A stretch of DNA of 64,000 nucleotides from Bog-756 sp963753905 (GTDB taxonomy: Bacteria > Actinomycetota > Acidimicrobiia > Acidimicrobiales > RAAP-2). The position numbers and the translations under genes were made by a program. Location of the stretch: the NCBI GenBank assembly GCA_963753905.1, contig CAVWDZ010000001.1, positions 3,124,491-3,188,490 of the forward strand, in the 5' to 3' direction. This document shows, in pieces, positions 9,034-18,014 of this stretch (the stretch's first letter is position 1; each line of letters opens with the position of its first letter). Below the pieces are notes generated by a model. The model did not search any database. It was not told where the DNA came from and saw only the letters and a program-made list of their open reading frames with translations.

Positions 9034-9849
9034 TCATGCCGCTTCACCGGTCGACTCCCCGGTGTCGGGCGCATCGAGGATGACCGCCGCCGCCTGCTGG
9101 ATGCGTCCTCCGGACGCTCTGATGCCGGCGACCGCCTGGTCGCCGCCTCCGGCCCAGGTGGCGACGTAGCCGAAGGAGTAGGTGCCCGAGTCGAGTCCGA
9201 GCGACCGGCACACCACATAGGCGGTCGACTCGGCCTCGAGCTCAGCGAGGGACCGGTCGTCGACCGCCTCGTGCAGAAGGGCGTGAGCGAGCTCGTGGGC
9301 GAGCGTCTTGACCTGCTGGTCGGGAGCATTGCGGGCTTCGACCCGGATCCGGCGCGCGGCGAAGGAGCAGTCGCCGTTGACGGTGCCGGGGAGGTCGGTG
9401 AACACGACCGCGTAGCCGACGCGTTCGGCCCGGTCCACGAGCCGATCGAGGCACCGGGAGGGGTCACCTCCGGCCAATTTGTGACAGACCTCGGGGAGCG
9501 GGTCGCCGGTGGTCTGGCTCACGTCGAACACCGGCACGGTGCGGAATCCGCGGATCGGACGGTGTTCCTCGTCTCGCTCGACCTGGACCTTCCGGCCGAC
9601 GACCGGGGCGAGGATCCAGATGGCCGACTCCCCCTTGCTGACCGACCGCCCGAGCCTCTTCCAGCTGGCAAAGCCGGCGACCCGGGTGGCCTCGGGCAAC
9701 TGGGCGGCGATGAGCAGGGCGTTGCCGAAGCTGTAGCGATGGAAGCGGGCCTGGACGTCGAGGTGGCGACGCCACTGTTCGGAGTTGGTCAGTGACGAGA
9801 TGCCCTCGGTCAGGGTGTCGAGGAGCTCGGTGCGGTCTGGAGAGCCCAT
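9034..9849 (-). CDS. ArdC-N / ImmA-IrrE-like zinc metalloprotein
   Basis: This 271-residue protein combines an N-terminal ArdC-like region (residues 1-90, FHRYSFGNALLIAAQLPEAT ... ASWKRLGRSVSKGE) with a zinc-peptidase motif H185-E-L-A-H189 in the ImmA/IrrE-type half, followed by an acidic helix ELEAESTAYVV supplying the third ligand. Families with this architecture bind single-stranded DNA or act as antirestriction or regulatory proteases; here the gene is chromosomal, outside the mobile element, and its target is unknown. AGGAG sits 7 bases before the ATG. Confidence 0.7.
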   Translation of the reverse strand: MGSPDRTELLDTLTEGISSLTNSEQWRRHLDVQARFHRYSFGNALLIAAQLPEATRVAGFASWKRLGRSVSKGESAIWILAPVVGRKVQVERDEEHRPIRGFRTVPVFDVSQTTGDPLPEVCHKLAGGDPSRCLDRLVDRAERVGYAVVFTDLPGTVNGDCSFAARRIRVEARNAPDQQVKTLAHELAHALLHEAVDDRSLAELEAESTAYVVCRSLGLDSGTYSFGYVATWAGGGDQAVAGIRASGGRIQQAAAVILDAPDTGESTGEAA

Positions 9850-10069
9850 GGATCTGCTCCTGGGTCGTCGGGGGCGGTCCCCCGGGAGGGGAGGGCTCCG
9901 TCGGGGAGCGAGATGCAGCGCCGTCCGTCGATGAGAGCAGGGCGGCCCGCCGATCCGGTCCGTGGTACGGCCCGGACGGTCCGACGAAATGCACCGTAGG
10001 CCGGGGCTGTGACGGACCGCGTAAGCGGGCGGGACTGGTCGAGCTCGCCGCCCGGTCAGGCGACCCAGC

Positions 10070-10903
10070 TCACCCTTGGGGCGGCGTCCATGCGGGATCG
10101 GGCTCGGCGAAGAACTCCACCATCGAGTTGATGCCGATGCCGAGGAGCGTCCAGTCGACCGAGGTTCCATCCGCCGGCCGGATCAGCTTGATCGGCGCAA
10201 AGGCGTCTTGATCGACCAGCAAGCGCATCACGATCCCCTCGGCGTATGCAGAGAAGGCAACGGCCGCATCGTGCATCGCGAGTCCGGGCTTCACCCGCCA
10301 TCCAACCAGATCCAGTCCTGCCTGGTAGATCTCGGCGTAGCGTTCGGTGAGCTCCTCGTTGGTTCGACGGAACGCGTCGATGAGGCGCTCATCCGGGACA
10401 GCGGCCCTGCCCGCGGCAAGGTAGGTCCCGAGGGCGAACTGGATGCTGACCGCCGAGCGCTGTGCCGCTTCGACGAACGCGGCGGTCGCGACGCGGATCA
10501 ATTCGGCCAGGCTCGCCCGCCTGGAGATCGGGGTCGAGAAGTCGGCGAGTGCGAGTGCGGCATTGAAGGCCTCCTCGGTGATCTCGAACTCCTCGGTGCC
10601 CTCCTCGGCGAGCACGGCCAGGAGCACGTCGACCTGGAACTCCTCCTGATTCCGCCAGATGCGGTCGATGACGGCGGCGTTGGTCACCCTGGCGCCAGTG
10701 GTGCGCTCCACCTCGTCGAACACGCGCTTGAAGGTGACCCGCTCGACTCCGAGGGTCAGCCCCTCCTCCAGGAGGACGGTCCTGCCAGCCGAGATGAGCA
10801 TCTCGCGCAACTCGGACCGGGGGCGTCGCGGTCTCGGGAGCGCGTCCGCCGGCCGGCTTTCGCCCGAATGCCCCCCGCTTGCCTCCGCCTGGCCTGAATC
10901 CAT
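10070..10903 (-). CDS. TetR-like transcriptional regulator
   Basis: The 277-residue protein has an N-terminal helix-turn-helix region (about residues 33-85, with REMLISAGRTVLLEEG resembling TetR helix 1) with a longer than usual insertion between the first helices, then an all-helical C-terminal domain with alternating hydrophobic residues typical of TetR ligand-binding halves. The inducer and targets are unknown. It is transcribed away from the tRNA gene. The first 28 residues are low complexity, so the true start may be further in. Confidence 0.55.
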   Translation of the reverse strand: MDSGQAEASGGHSGESRPADALPRPRRPRSELREMLISAGRTVLLEEGLTLGVERVTFKRVFDEVERTTGARVTNAAVIDRIWRNQEEFQVDVLLAVLAEEGTEEFEITEEAFNAALALADFSTPISRRASLAELIRVATAAFVEAAQRSAVSIQFALGTYLAAGRAAVPDERLIDAFRRTNEELTERYAEIYQAGLDLVGWRVKPGLAMHDAAVAFSAYAEGIVMRLLVDQDAFAPIKLIRPADGTSVDWTLLGIGINSMVEFFAEPDPAWTPPQG

Positions 10904-11123
10904 GCGAGCTCAAAGCTATCGAACGCGCGCCATCGAAGGCGAAATGCCATGGAGGACGACGTCCCAGACAGTCTCGACTCCGCACCCAGATTCGACCCCA
11001 CCAGCGCCGCCGGCGGCCGTTCCGCAGATCCACGGATCAGGCCCCGAGGGTCTGCGGGCGGGAACCCCGCCCGATTCGTTGAACAACTAATCTCGTGATC
11101 GCGGGTCAGCCCGCATCTACTCC

Positions 11124-11200
11124 GGGGATGTAGCTCAGTTGGCTAGAGCACCTGCTTTGCAAGCAGGGGGTCACGGGTTCGAGTCCCGTCATCTCCACCA
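11124..11200 (+). tRNA. tRNA-Ala (anticodon TGC), integration target
   Basis: A complete cloverleaf: acceptor GGGGATG pairs with CATCTCC, the D arm is GCTC/GAGC, the anticodon stem CCTGC/GCAGG closes a TTTGCAA loop with anticodon TGC at 11158-11160, and the T arm is ACGGG-TTCGAGT-CCCGT. CCA is encoded at 11198-11200. The 3' 49 bases from 11150 are repeated exactly at 60962-61010, so this gene is the attachment site of the integrated element, which supplies its present 3' half and CCA. Confidence 0.97.
11150..11198 (+). repeat. attL: 49-bp direct repeat, left copy
   Basis: Bases 11150-11198, from ACCTGCTTTGC to the CATCTCCAC end of the tRNA, are identical to 60962-61010. The match stops on both sides (C versus A before it, C versus G after it). 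It contains the anticodon and T arms, the usual crossover region for tRNA-targeting tyrosine integrases. Confidence 0.95.
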
Positions 11201-11255
11201 CAAACTCCCTTGTCACAGGCCTGTGCGCCAAGAGCCTGGGCGAACCGTCAAGCTG

Positions 11256-11276
11256 TGGGGGCACTTCTGGGGGTGA
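11256..11276 (+). repeat. Candidate left arm-type integrase sites
   Basis: TGGGGGCAC (11256-11264) and TGGGGGTGA (11268-11276) lie 58 bases inside attL. TGGGGGCAC also occurs twice, and TGGGGGTCA once inverted, just inside attR. Short repeats near both borders are what arm-type integrase sites look like; function is inferred. Confidence 0.45.
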
Positions 11277-11405
11277 ATGGGTCTGTTTATGATGTATTGG
11301 CTCTCCTTCTCGGAAAACGTAAAAGGGGGAAGGTCTGAGGGGAGAGTGTGACCTCTCAGTAGGTGCGTACGTACCCTTGGGGTGCATTGGGTACAGTGAA
11401 CCTTT

Positions 11406-11777
11406 ATGCCGTCGAAGTCATGCTTCTCCCGATCAACTCGACGCTGTTACGGACGAGGCGATGAGCATTTTGACGAGCGGACTCAGTCCGTCCGGCTGGC
11501 GACCAGAGTTTTGGTGGCCGAGCAGTTCTCCATTAGCCTTCGACAGCCGTTCAAGGACCGGGCAAGGCGATCACAGCAGGCTCTACTGTCCATTCGCTTG
11601 GCGAATCTACTCGGCCACAACGCTGATCCGGCCGAAGAAGGACCCGATTGGAGCGTTGACGACTTCGTCGACATCCCGGACCCTCTGCCACCGCCTCTAG
11701 TCGGTGCACGCACTTCAACGGCGCCTCCCTACCTCCCCGCACTCTCGTGCCGGGTGAAGGATGCGTTGACGACCTGA
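11406..11777 (+). CDS. Hypothetical protein at left end of element
   Basis: A 123-codon open frame whose middle (RVLVAEQFSISLRQPFKDRA, then ALLSIRLANLLGH and an acidic WSVDDFVDIPDP stretch) has amphipathic helices and protein-like composition. The first 30 residues and the tail look less natural, and an overlapping frame (from 11377) is similar in length, so start and even reality are uncertain. No family recognised. It lies between attL and the excisionase-like gene. Confidence 0.35.
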   Translation: MPSKSCFSRSTRRCYGRGDEHFDERTQSVRLATRVLVAEQFSISLRQPFKDRARRSQQALLSIRLANLLGHNADPAEEGPDWSVDDFVDIPDPLPPPLVGARTSTAPPYLPALSCRVKDALTT

Positions 11778-11834
11778 TCGACCTCTCACTTACCTCTCCC
11801 GGCTCCATGTCGGTGAGAGGTCGGAGAGGAAAAG

Positions 11835-12125
11835 ATGTCAGGCATTTTGCAGGAACCCGTCCCGCCCAATCGGGCTGAACGACGGAGGAAGGGCACACCA
11901 CGGCGCAAATCAGCCGTCGCCACCGAGCCCGCACCCGGCACGCTGGCACTCACGGTCAACGAGGCGGCGTATTTGCTGCGGGTCAGCCCGAATACGGTCT
12001 GGAACCTGCTCGCCGATGGCCGACTGACCGGATTTGCCGTTAGGCGTCGTCGGCTGATCGCCCGTACAGCGGTTGAGGGCTTCATCGCCAGTGGTGGGAC
12101 CGAGTCGCAAATCGGGTCGTCGTGA
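11835..12125 (+). CDS. Excisionase-like HTH (MerR/HTH_17-type) protein
   Basis: The 96-residue protein carries a winged helix-turn-helix of the excisionase/HTH_17 type at residues 38-84: LTVNEAAYLLRVSPNTVWNL, then a GRLTGFAVRRRRLI wing and an AVEGFI end. In integrative elements such proteins act as Xis, setting the direction of integrase, or as small regulators. The stop overlaps the GTG of the next gene (GTGA), so the two are translationally coupled. Its position near attL fits a role in excision. Confidence 0.7.
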   Translation: MSGILQEPVPPNRAERRRKGTPRRKSAVATEPAPGTLALTVNEAAYLLRVSPNTVWNLLADGRLTGFAVRRRRLIARTAVEGFIASGGTESQIGSS

Positions 12126-13222
12126 CCGGCCGACAAAGACGAACCTCCCCTCCTGTGCGAGGGGAGGCCGTCAACGGCCGTGGCAAGGGCTCAAGAGCAA
12201 AATATCAGGGACGCCCCAGAGCTATCTACCGCTCAACTTCAAATGCCTTTCCAGAGGGAGTCGTTGAAGTAAGACGAGGAATCAACCTGGGAGAAGCAGG
12301 AGCAGAGTTTCTGCAGAACCTGAACGAGACCAATACTCAGGATTGCGAAGGTTCATTCCACTCCGATGCACTTGTTCCCTCTACCCTTCATGTCCCCACT
12401 AACAGCCCCATCCCTACGAAGATATCCGAGTCTCCGTATGCACCTACTCCCTCTAATCCTCGTCAACTACATAATGGACCTCCAGCCTCTAATGAAACGG
12501 GGGGTGCCCCTGGGTGGCTGATTACTCCTCAGCAACTCGGTTCTACCCAACCTCTACTCTTTGATGACCTCCCTCTCCAGTGCTCTACTCCAAAGACCAA
12601 ACGCTCTGTGGACCCCATTACAGGAGAGATCATGGAGAAGATGCGTTACCGATTTGAACCTTTCCTAAAGAGGTGGGTGCCTGCTCGGTGTCACCGTAAT
12701 ACCTGTTACGACTGTGCCATTTGGAATGCAAGGGCCGTTGCCCGTGCTATTTGGCTAGCCGAACCCGATTACGTCCTCACTCTGACTGATGTGGGTGACA
12801 CCTACGAGGAAATCGCCAAGCGCATTAGAAAGTTAATCGAGAAGATGCGGAAGACCTACCCCACGTTCGAGTGCGCCCGGATGGTGGAGGAGAATCCTGA
12901 AGAGACGGGTAATCATGCAATCCTCTACATCCATGTCGCCGACAAAAGGATCTCTAGGCGGGTAGTCGAGCGAGCATGGCCGAAAATGATCTACCTGCAG
13001 CGACCCCGACCTAAAGCTGGGCCTCCGTTCTTCGGGTACCAGATGAAGTCCTTGGCCGATCCCGATATGGCAAAGATCTATCTCGCCCTGAACGGCACTC
13101 CAAAGCGCCAGTATCTCGTGCACTCCACCAATGGGTTCTGGCGGGATGGGAGGGGCGGCAAGAAGCTGACCCGGGCTAAGGCAGAGACCCTGGCTCGGCA
13201 GCGACCACTTAGGGCTAGATGA
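12122..13222 (+). CDS. Putative replication-initiator-like protein
   Basis: The 366-residue protein has a long polar N-terminus (1-170) and a basic C-terminal domain with a C190-H-x3-C195-x2-C198 cluster followed by RAVARAIWLAEPDYVLTLTD and GNHAILYIHVADKRI. Cysteine clusters ahead of a hydrophobic strand and a His-containing strand occur in replication initiators of small plasmids and phages, but a clean HUH motif is not seen, so the call is tentative. Its position after an excisionase-like gene matches the xis-rep pair of integrative elements. The coding region is visibly more AT-rich than its neighbours. Confidence 0.4.
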   Translation: MTGRQRRTSPPVRGEAVNGRGKGSRAKYQGRPRAIYRSTSNAFPEGVVEVRRGINLGEAGAEFLQNLNETNTQDCEGSFHSDALVPSTLHVPTNSPIPTKISESPYAPTPSNPRQLHNGPPASNETGGAPGWLITPQQLGSTQPLLFDDLPLQCSTPKTKRSVDPITGEIMEKMRYRFEPFLKRWVPARCHRNTCYDCAIWNARAVARAIWLAEPDYVLTLTDVGDTYEEIAKRIRKLIEKMRKTYPTFECARMVEENPEETGNHAILYIHVADKRISRRVVERAWPKMIYLQRPRPKAGPPFFGYQMKSLADPDMAKIYLALNGTPKRQYLVHSTNGFWRDGRGGKKLTRAKAETLARQRPLRAR

Positions 13223-13476
13223 CGGACTCCCGGCGACCGACCTCAGCAGGAGCCCCTCTGCGCCCCGGACGGCCCGAGTGCGGTACATCCGAACCCAGGT
13301 GGCGGTTGAGAGCCGTAGACAAATCTACAGACCCCTCTCGCAAATCGATGAGCTGTCGAACCAGCTGAAGCCGCCAGAGGAGGTGTGGGACGGCGAAGCA
13401 CCGGGTCGTAGGCGAAGATGGCGTGGAACACAATCGGTGTCGCCACTCCCGATGAAGAACTTGAGGATCAACGACT

Positions 13477-14004
13477 ATGGACGCCGAAACAGCAAGGATG
13501 CTCTTCGTTCACCCGTTCTACCTGAACATCCAGTTCGGATTGAATCTTGAGGCTCCACCGGGGTATTCAAGCTTGGCGGCTCTTGAAGATGCGATGGTGC
13601 GCACTGCGCCCGAGGTGAGTGATCATGACGTTCTGGCCCTCTGGAATGCAGGATGGAGGGAAGCCCTCATGGCGTCTTGGTGGGCTGGGATACGTCATTA
13701 CGAGGATTTGAATGCAGCTGAGAACATCAAATCCGCTTTGAAACCAGATTTCGAATGGGCTGGGTATTCAGGACCCGTCCATTTCGCTGGGCTTGTGCTC
13801 CTGGGTGACGAGCGTGCCCGGGAGGTAGTGGCCTGGTCATGGCGCGGTCGAGGGAGCAGAGGAGACGTTGCTTTCGCAAAGGCTGCAGACGTGATGCTGG
13901 GCGGGCATACGGTGGACTTCCTCAAGGACGAGCAGCTGTTGACCCTCGCCATGCTCGAAGGCACAGTCGAACTGGGGCGGCGTGTGAGGGACAGGCTTCA
14001 CTAG
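13477..14004 (+). CDS. Hypothetical protein, possibly DUF6000-like
   Basis: The 175-residue protein begins with a short helix and FVHPFYLNIQFG, then has LWNAGWREALMASWWAGIRH and a repeated helical pattern with FAGLVLLGDERAREVVAWSW. The W-R-x3-ASWW-G arrangement resembles DUF6000 proteins, which are of unknown function; this is a weak recall-based match. No catalytic or membrane motif is visible. A stretch of about 250 bases before it (13223-13476) holds no gene I trust. Confidence 0.5.
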   Translation: MDAETARMLFVHPFYLNIQFGLNLEAPPGYSSLAALEDAMVRTAPEVSDHDVLALWNAGWREALMASWWAGIRHYEDLNAAENIKSALKPDFEWAGYSGPVHFAGLVLLGDERAREVVAWSWRGRGSRGDVAFAKAADVMLGGHTVDFLKDEQLLTLAMLEGTVELGRRVRDRLH

Positions 14005-14195
14005 CCGACCTGGAGCCAAGCGGGGTGATCACCACGATAATCATGAACTGCGGTGCGTCAGACGTGGATCATCAAGGCAACTCTTGATAGGAGATTTGAC
14101 CTTCAACACAATCACGTGGACGATCGGACCCAGGACACAGTTGCATTGCCGTCAAGGCCGAGGCACAAAGGGGCCTGAGTAGCCTGAGATAGGCG

Positions 14196-14627
14196 TCAGG
14201 TAACAGGTGATGCGTTGTGTTGATCGGCTTTGAGCCTGCCCACCTCGTCCTCCACGGCGGTCGACGGAACCTGATCCGTAACCCCCGGGTCGAAGAGCGG
14301 TTCCACGGCCCTTTGATATGCCTTTGCCACCTCTTCGTTAAATCGGAGCCAGTTGGCACGGTCGAGTCGGGGACCGTAGTAATCCCGGTCGGCGATATCG
14401 GAGAGCAGAGTGACGAACGCCTCTGGGTAGAGCCGACGCCGCATGCGAGGAACTTCGGGCCTCAAGAGAAAGGGGGGCTCGGGGAGGAGACCGATCCTTA
14501 TCCAGTTGTCGATCGTCCAGTTTGTCCTGCGGAGAGCAGCGGCGAGGTGGCCGACGGTAACCAGCTTGACAGGCTTACCTTTGATCGAAATCGTAATCGG
14601 ATGTCTGAGCCCCCTCGTTGAGCGCAT
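14196..14627 (-). CDS. MerR/HTH-type DNA-binding protein, copy 1
   Basis: The 143-residue protein starts MRSTRGLRHPIT and has a MerR-like helix-turn-helix: VGHLAAALRRTNWTIDNWIR then GLLPEPPFLL as wing, followed by RRRLYPEAFV. Its first 110 residues are closely related to the protein at 41420-41935, which has the same MRSTRGLRHPIT start; that shared start is why I chose the ATG at 14627 rather than the longer frame. Probably a regulator; targets unknown. Confidence 0.65.
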   Translation of the reverse strand: MRSTRGLRHPITISIKGKPVKLVTVGHLAAALRRTNWTIDNWIRIGLLPEPPFLLRPEVPRMRRRLYPEAFVTLLSDIADRDYYGPRLDRANWLRFNEEVAKAYQRAVEPLFDPGVTDQVPSTAVEDEVGRLKADQHNASPVT

Positions 14628-14730
14628 GCCCCAATCGTCGCTGCTCCGAGATGCCCAAGAGTAATCACCCGGACCCTGCATTTTCGGGTTGAGCGCCTTT
14701 AGGAGCACATAATGAACCCCCAGTGCTTGG

Positions 14731-15084
14731 TCATGGGGCGTAACCGCACTCCGAGCACGGCTTACCATCTGAGCGCGAGTGGAGTGCACCGCAGTTGCCG
14801 CACTCCCCGGCCCATTCAGCGGGATAACTATTCACGACAGCCGCTGGGACCAACCACTCCCGGTAGGGCTTCCCTTCTTGGACCCACTCGTAGTCACTGA
14901 TCATTTTTTCGGGGATCTCGACGGAGAGGAGATCCTCCCCTTTGGCTCCCTCGTTCCAGTCGAGAGGCGTGTCGGACAAGAAGACACCTTCGTGCTCTTC
15001 GCCGGTGAGGTACGTGCCGCTGGTGTCTCGAAACCCTTTCTCCAAGATGAGGGAACCGCTGGCTGTTCGGTGGTAGAGCCTCAT
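14731..15084 (-). CDS. Small ADP-ribosyltransferase-fold-like protein with zinc ribbon
   Basis: From the ATG at 15084 the 117-residue protein reads MRLYHRTASGSLILEKGFRD, the LYHRT...IL..GF strand-helix that opens many ADP-ribosyltransferase-fold and RNA 2'-phosphotransferase-like domains, followed by GVFLSDTPLD and YREWLVPAAVV. The C-terminus adds a four-cysteine ribbon (C95, C98, C110, C113). It could modify or bind a nucleotide-containing ligand; toxin or effector function is possible but not shown. The open frame continues upstream to 15279 without homology. Confidence 0.55.
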   Translation of the reverse strand: MRLYHRTASGSLILEKGFRDTSGTYLTGEEHEGVFLSDTPLDWNEGAKGEDLLSVEIPEKMISDYEWVQEGKPYREWLVPAAVVNSYPAEWAGECGNCGALHSRSDGKPCSECGYAP

Positions 15085-15299
15085 GTCCACCAGTCTTGCA
15101 GCCAGCATTTCTCTAGCGCTGAATCCGGGGCACGACCAAGGCGGGAGCGAACCGATCCGGTGGGGAGAGGTTGCTTCAGTACGCCAGATTGAGTCATGAT
15201 GGTGTCTCCACATCAAGACGAGCCGAGGCACCTGGGCCTGTGACGCTCTCCAACCCTCCCTAGCGGGAAACGGTGGCAATGCCAGGCGATGAGGACATC

Positions 15300-15647
15300 A
15301 TGACAACCACCCGTAATGACTCCGTGGCCGTCAACGCATCCGCTGCTGGGAGCATTCACGACCCTGCACCACCCGAAATCCCGCCGGACGCCCTGAACCT
15401 CCAACGGTCGACCTTCTTGGCCCGGCGTCTGCGTTTGGCCCTACTTGACCTCTGCGCCAGGGTGCCCGAGGCCTGGGTCACCGCAACGCCGAAAGGCATC
15501 GACTTCGAAAGGCTGACAATCCGGCAATGCGACCGACTGGTCAGGTCGCTGGAGGACGCTGCCCGGGCCCTAGAGCAGAGCAATCGGGATCCGCATTCTG
15601 CTTTGGGTGATCCGAACCAGCTTTCCCTCTTCGACGGTGACCTGTAA
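15300..15647 (+). CDS. Hypothetical protein, first of a three-gene operon
   Basis: The 115-residue protein has a disordered N-terminus (1-35), an amphipathic helical core (FLARRLRLALLDLCARVPEA, then RLTIRQCDRLVRSLEDAARA) and a short QLSLFDGDL tail. GAGGA precedes the ATG at 15300. Its stop overlaps the next start (TAATG), so it heads a tightly coupled operon of three genes. Function unknown. Confidence 0.55.
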   Translation: MTTTRNDSVAVNASAAGSIHDPAPPEIPPDALNLQRSTFLARRLRLALLDLCARVPEAWVTATPKGIDFERLTIRQCDRLVRSLEDAARALEQSNRDPHSALGDPNQLSLFDGDL

Positions 15648-16078
15648 TGGCTGCGCAGAAGTGCGATCTCTATCTCCCGGGTCATGAGGTCCATTGGATA
15701 CAGGCCAAAAAATCGTCGGAGGTGACCCCAAGCACAGGCACGTTGGTGGACGTCGCTGATGGCGTAATCAGTGTCGAATACCTGGACAGACTTGCTCACT
15801 ACCGCCATCACCGGGTGGAACGTGTACTCAAGGTCACCAAGCGTGGTGCGAAGGTCAGGGTCTGCGAGCGCTATCGCATTCTTGCCGTGGATCTGGAGCA
15901 GCGCAGGGTCAAGCTCTTCTGCATCGCCCTAGATAAGGACGAATGGAGACCCTGCAGCTTCGAGCCCCTCACATCAGCCACGCCCGAGGCCCTGGCAGAG
16001 AGGCTCAACTTCCGAGGTGGATTCAGTGTTCCCGGCCACCAGGTCGAGGCTGATCTGGCAAGGGATGACCATGACTGA
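15647..16078 (+). CDS. Hypothetical protein, coupled to its neighbours
   Basis: The 143-residue protein is rich in beta-strand-like segments (GTLVDVADGVISVEYLDRL, then GAKVRVCERYRILAVDLEQ) and has no membrane segment. The start overlaps the upstream stop (TAATG) and the stop overlaps the downstream gene, so all three should be made from one transcript. No family recognised. Confidence 0.5.
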   Translation: MAAQKCDLYLPGHEVHWIQAKKSSEVTPSTGTLVDVADGVISVEYLDRLAHYRHHRVERVLKVTKRGAKVRVCERYRILAVDLEQRRVKLFCIALDKDEWRPCSFEPLTSATPEALAERLNFRGGFSVPGHQVEADLARDDHD

Positions 16079-16574
16079 GCCTCCGAAGGTACAGGACAGA
16101 GCCAATGACCGAAGGCACCGATGGAACCGGATCCGATTTTGGATCTTCGTTGCTGGCGTCGCAGTTGCGATTCCCACCGGGATCATCGGCGCCAACATCG
16201 AGGCTTCAAATCAGAACCTGATCAGCAACGCCTCTGGTTACGGGATCACAGCGGTCGTCCCGCCGGATTATGTCGGCTACGTCGCCATCGTCAGCGGGCT
16301 CCTCGCCTTCTGGGTCGGGCCGGTGATTGTTGTCAAGAGACGTCTGGACCGGTTGGTCGACCCAATGATCGAGGCGGCCAATCAGGGGATTTCGACCCCC
16401 CAGGAGATCTTCGAGGTCTTCCAAGACCAGTATGGCCGCCCGCCGACGATCGAGGAGATCTATTACATCCAACAGATGCAGCGACAACGCCGCAACGATG
16501 GACTACTTGGACTCGGGCTCTTGTTGGGTGGCGCAGTTGCCGTCCATCACACCCTCCATGACCATCACCATTAG
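16071..16574 (+). CDS. Small membrane protein with two TM segments
   Basis: From the ATG at 16071 (AAGGG six bases upstream) the protein is 167 residues: a basic N-terminus, TM at about 23-42 (FWIFVAGVAVAIPTGIIGA), an extracytoplasmic loop, TM at about 70-92, then a cytosolic helical region (TPQEIFEVFQDQYGRPPTIE) and a glycine/leucine-rich tail ending in histidines. It overlaps the previous gene by 8 bases. Function unknown. About 250 bases after it (16575-16826) hold no convincing gene. Confidence 0.55.
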   Translation: MTEPPKVQDRANDRRHRWNRIRFWIFVAGVAVAIPTGIIGANIEASNQNLISNASGYGITAVVPPDYVGYVAIVSGLLAFWVGPVIVVKRRLDRLVDPMIEAANQGISTPQEIFEVFQDQYGRPPTIEEIYYIQQMQRQRRNDGLLGLGLLLGGAVAVHHTLHDHHH

Positions 16575-16826
16575 TCGATCGACATAGACAGACCGGTAAG
16601 AGACCGATGACCAATCCCATGGAGGTGCGTCCCGCATGGGTCGATGAAGAAGGAGGTGGATTCGCAGATTCGGTGAATCCGAGTGCGGGAGCGGTCGGTC
16701 GCCAGATCTGGAGGAGGCCAAATCGGCGTGTTGGACCGAGGTCGTCGTATTCCTTGGGGAGAGGGGTACAGGAAAGAAGAGATGGAAGTGCGGTCTCCGA
16801 GTCGTGAACAACGGCGATCTGCGATA

Positions 16827-17936
16827 TCAGGGAAATAAGCTGACCGTCCCACTACAGATATCCAGGGTGACGGCCGAGCCCACTGGGGCAATGGTTCCTG
16901 GATCTGGGGATTGGCCTACAACTGCTCCCGAATTCCAGATCTGTTGGCCCGTAGGAGTTGTGTAGTAACAGGCTCCCGATTGAGAGTATGAAACCTGTAC
17001 TGTGAAGCCAGCCTGTGTGATCTCAGTCCTGGGTTCACCTGAGCAACCACACTGAGTTCCCAGCGCAACTGCATCGGGTACGGTGGCGGTGGCCACGGTT
17101 GTAGTGGTGGTTCCTGCTGGCGGGGAACAGATCTGCGTGCCGAGTGCCGCCAGAGCGGCAGGAGGATACTGAGAGCACGGATTCCACCCTGGGCCTCCGC
17201 CCGAGTTGTCGATCATTGTAATGAACTGCCAACCTGTGCCCGCCTGCTTGAAGAGGGCAATGCCGTCACCACTTCCGGCTTGGATGGTGAAGTCTTGCAA
17301 TATGGCCCAACCACCTGCGCAGTCAACAGAGATCGGTGTGCCTCCATTCGGAACGTCAGTTGGGGTCACAGACGGCTCGGCTTGAACAACGAGCGGAAAC
17401 AGCGCTGCCGAGGAGCAGGGGAGCTGGACTGGCTGCGGTGCCGTGGTTGTTGACGCCCTTTCTTTTGGGGGGCCGGAGGTCCCACTCGTGGTTGAACAGA
17501 AGGCTCCCGAGGGATAGGTCGATGGGCACTTGGCGCTCGCACTGACCAGTGGAGCCGCACGCCCTTCATTGCGGGAGACGGCCAGTGCGATCAAGACGCC
17601 TCCACCAGCAAGGACCGCTAGAACCAATGCAGTTGCCATCAGTTTCCTGTGCCCGGTTCGTGATTGAAGATCCTGGCTCTCTGAACCGCCCGGTTCCCCA
17701 ATGTCCAGTCGGAGTGGACGCCCACATTCGCCACAGAAGGAGGCAGCAGCGGCTGCTTGTGTGCCACAACTTGTGCAATAGGTGTGCTCTTCGAGGTCCT
17801 TGCCCGCCTCAGGTACAGATCCGGTATTCCCGCTGCTGCTTGGCGCTAACGTCGAGCTGTCAGGATGGAGTTCGGGGCCATACCACTTGCCGTCACTCGC
17901 CTGCCACCACCCTGAGCCCTGAGAGGTGTCACTCAT
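16827..17936 (-). CDS. Membrane-anchored protein with GWWQAS motif, zinc ribbon and PASTA-like domain
   Basis: Order of parts in the 369 residues: N-terminal GWWQASDGKWYGPELHP, a double-CxxC zinc ribbon (YCTSCGT ... FCGECGRPL, about 53-76), a TM helix (about 100-120, LMATALVLAVLAGGGVLIA), a Ser/Thr-rich linker, a cysteine-containing extracellular region and a C-terminal PASTA-like repeat (residues about 285-365, with VVGQSPDPGTIAPVGSAVTL). PASTA domains bind peptidoglycan or beta-lactams, so the outer half may contact the wall. The N-terminal motif recurs on three other proteins in the element. Confidence 0.65.
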   Translation of the reverse strand: MSDTSQGSGWWQASDGKWYGPELHPDSSTLAPSSSGNTGSVPEAGKDLEEHTYCTSCGTQAAAAASFCGECGRPLRLDIGEPGGSESQDLQSRTGHRKLMATALVLAVLAGGGVLIALAVSRNEGRAAPLVSASAKCPSTYPSGAFCSTTSGTSGPPKERASTTTAPQPVQLPCSSAALFPLVVQAEPSVTPTDVPNGGTPISVDCAGGWAILQDFTIQAGSGDGIALFKQAGTGWQFITMIDNSGGGPGWNPCSQYPPAALAALGTQICSPPAGTTTTTVATATVPDAVALGTQCGCSGEPRTEITQAGFTVQVSYSQSGACYYTTPTGQQIWNSGAVVGQSPDPGTIAPVGSAVTLDICSGTVSLFP

Positions 17937-18014
17937 TTGACGTGCCTAAGCAATCGGTCGTGAGCCTGCTTTGGCTGGATCGCAATCATCCGTAGTCACT
18001 CGTGCGCTGGTTTC

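Noticed and set aside
11106..11387. Minus-strand frame containing TGLEPVTPCLQSRCSSQ over the tRNA
   Set aside because: This is the well-known false protein made by translating the antisense strand of tRNA-Ala.
13278..13550. 90-codon plus-strand frame before the hypothetical gene at 13477
   Set aside because: Overlaps the better-supported gene by 74 bases, no ribosome site, unnatural second half.
16563..16590. ACCATTAGTCGATCGA as another copy of the second repeat core
   Set aside because: The first part encodes the His-rich protein end and no GGGGCCCC part follows; likely chance.
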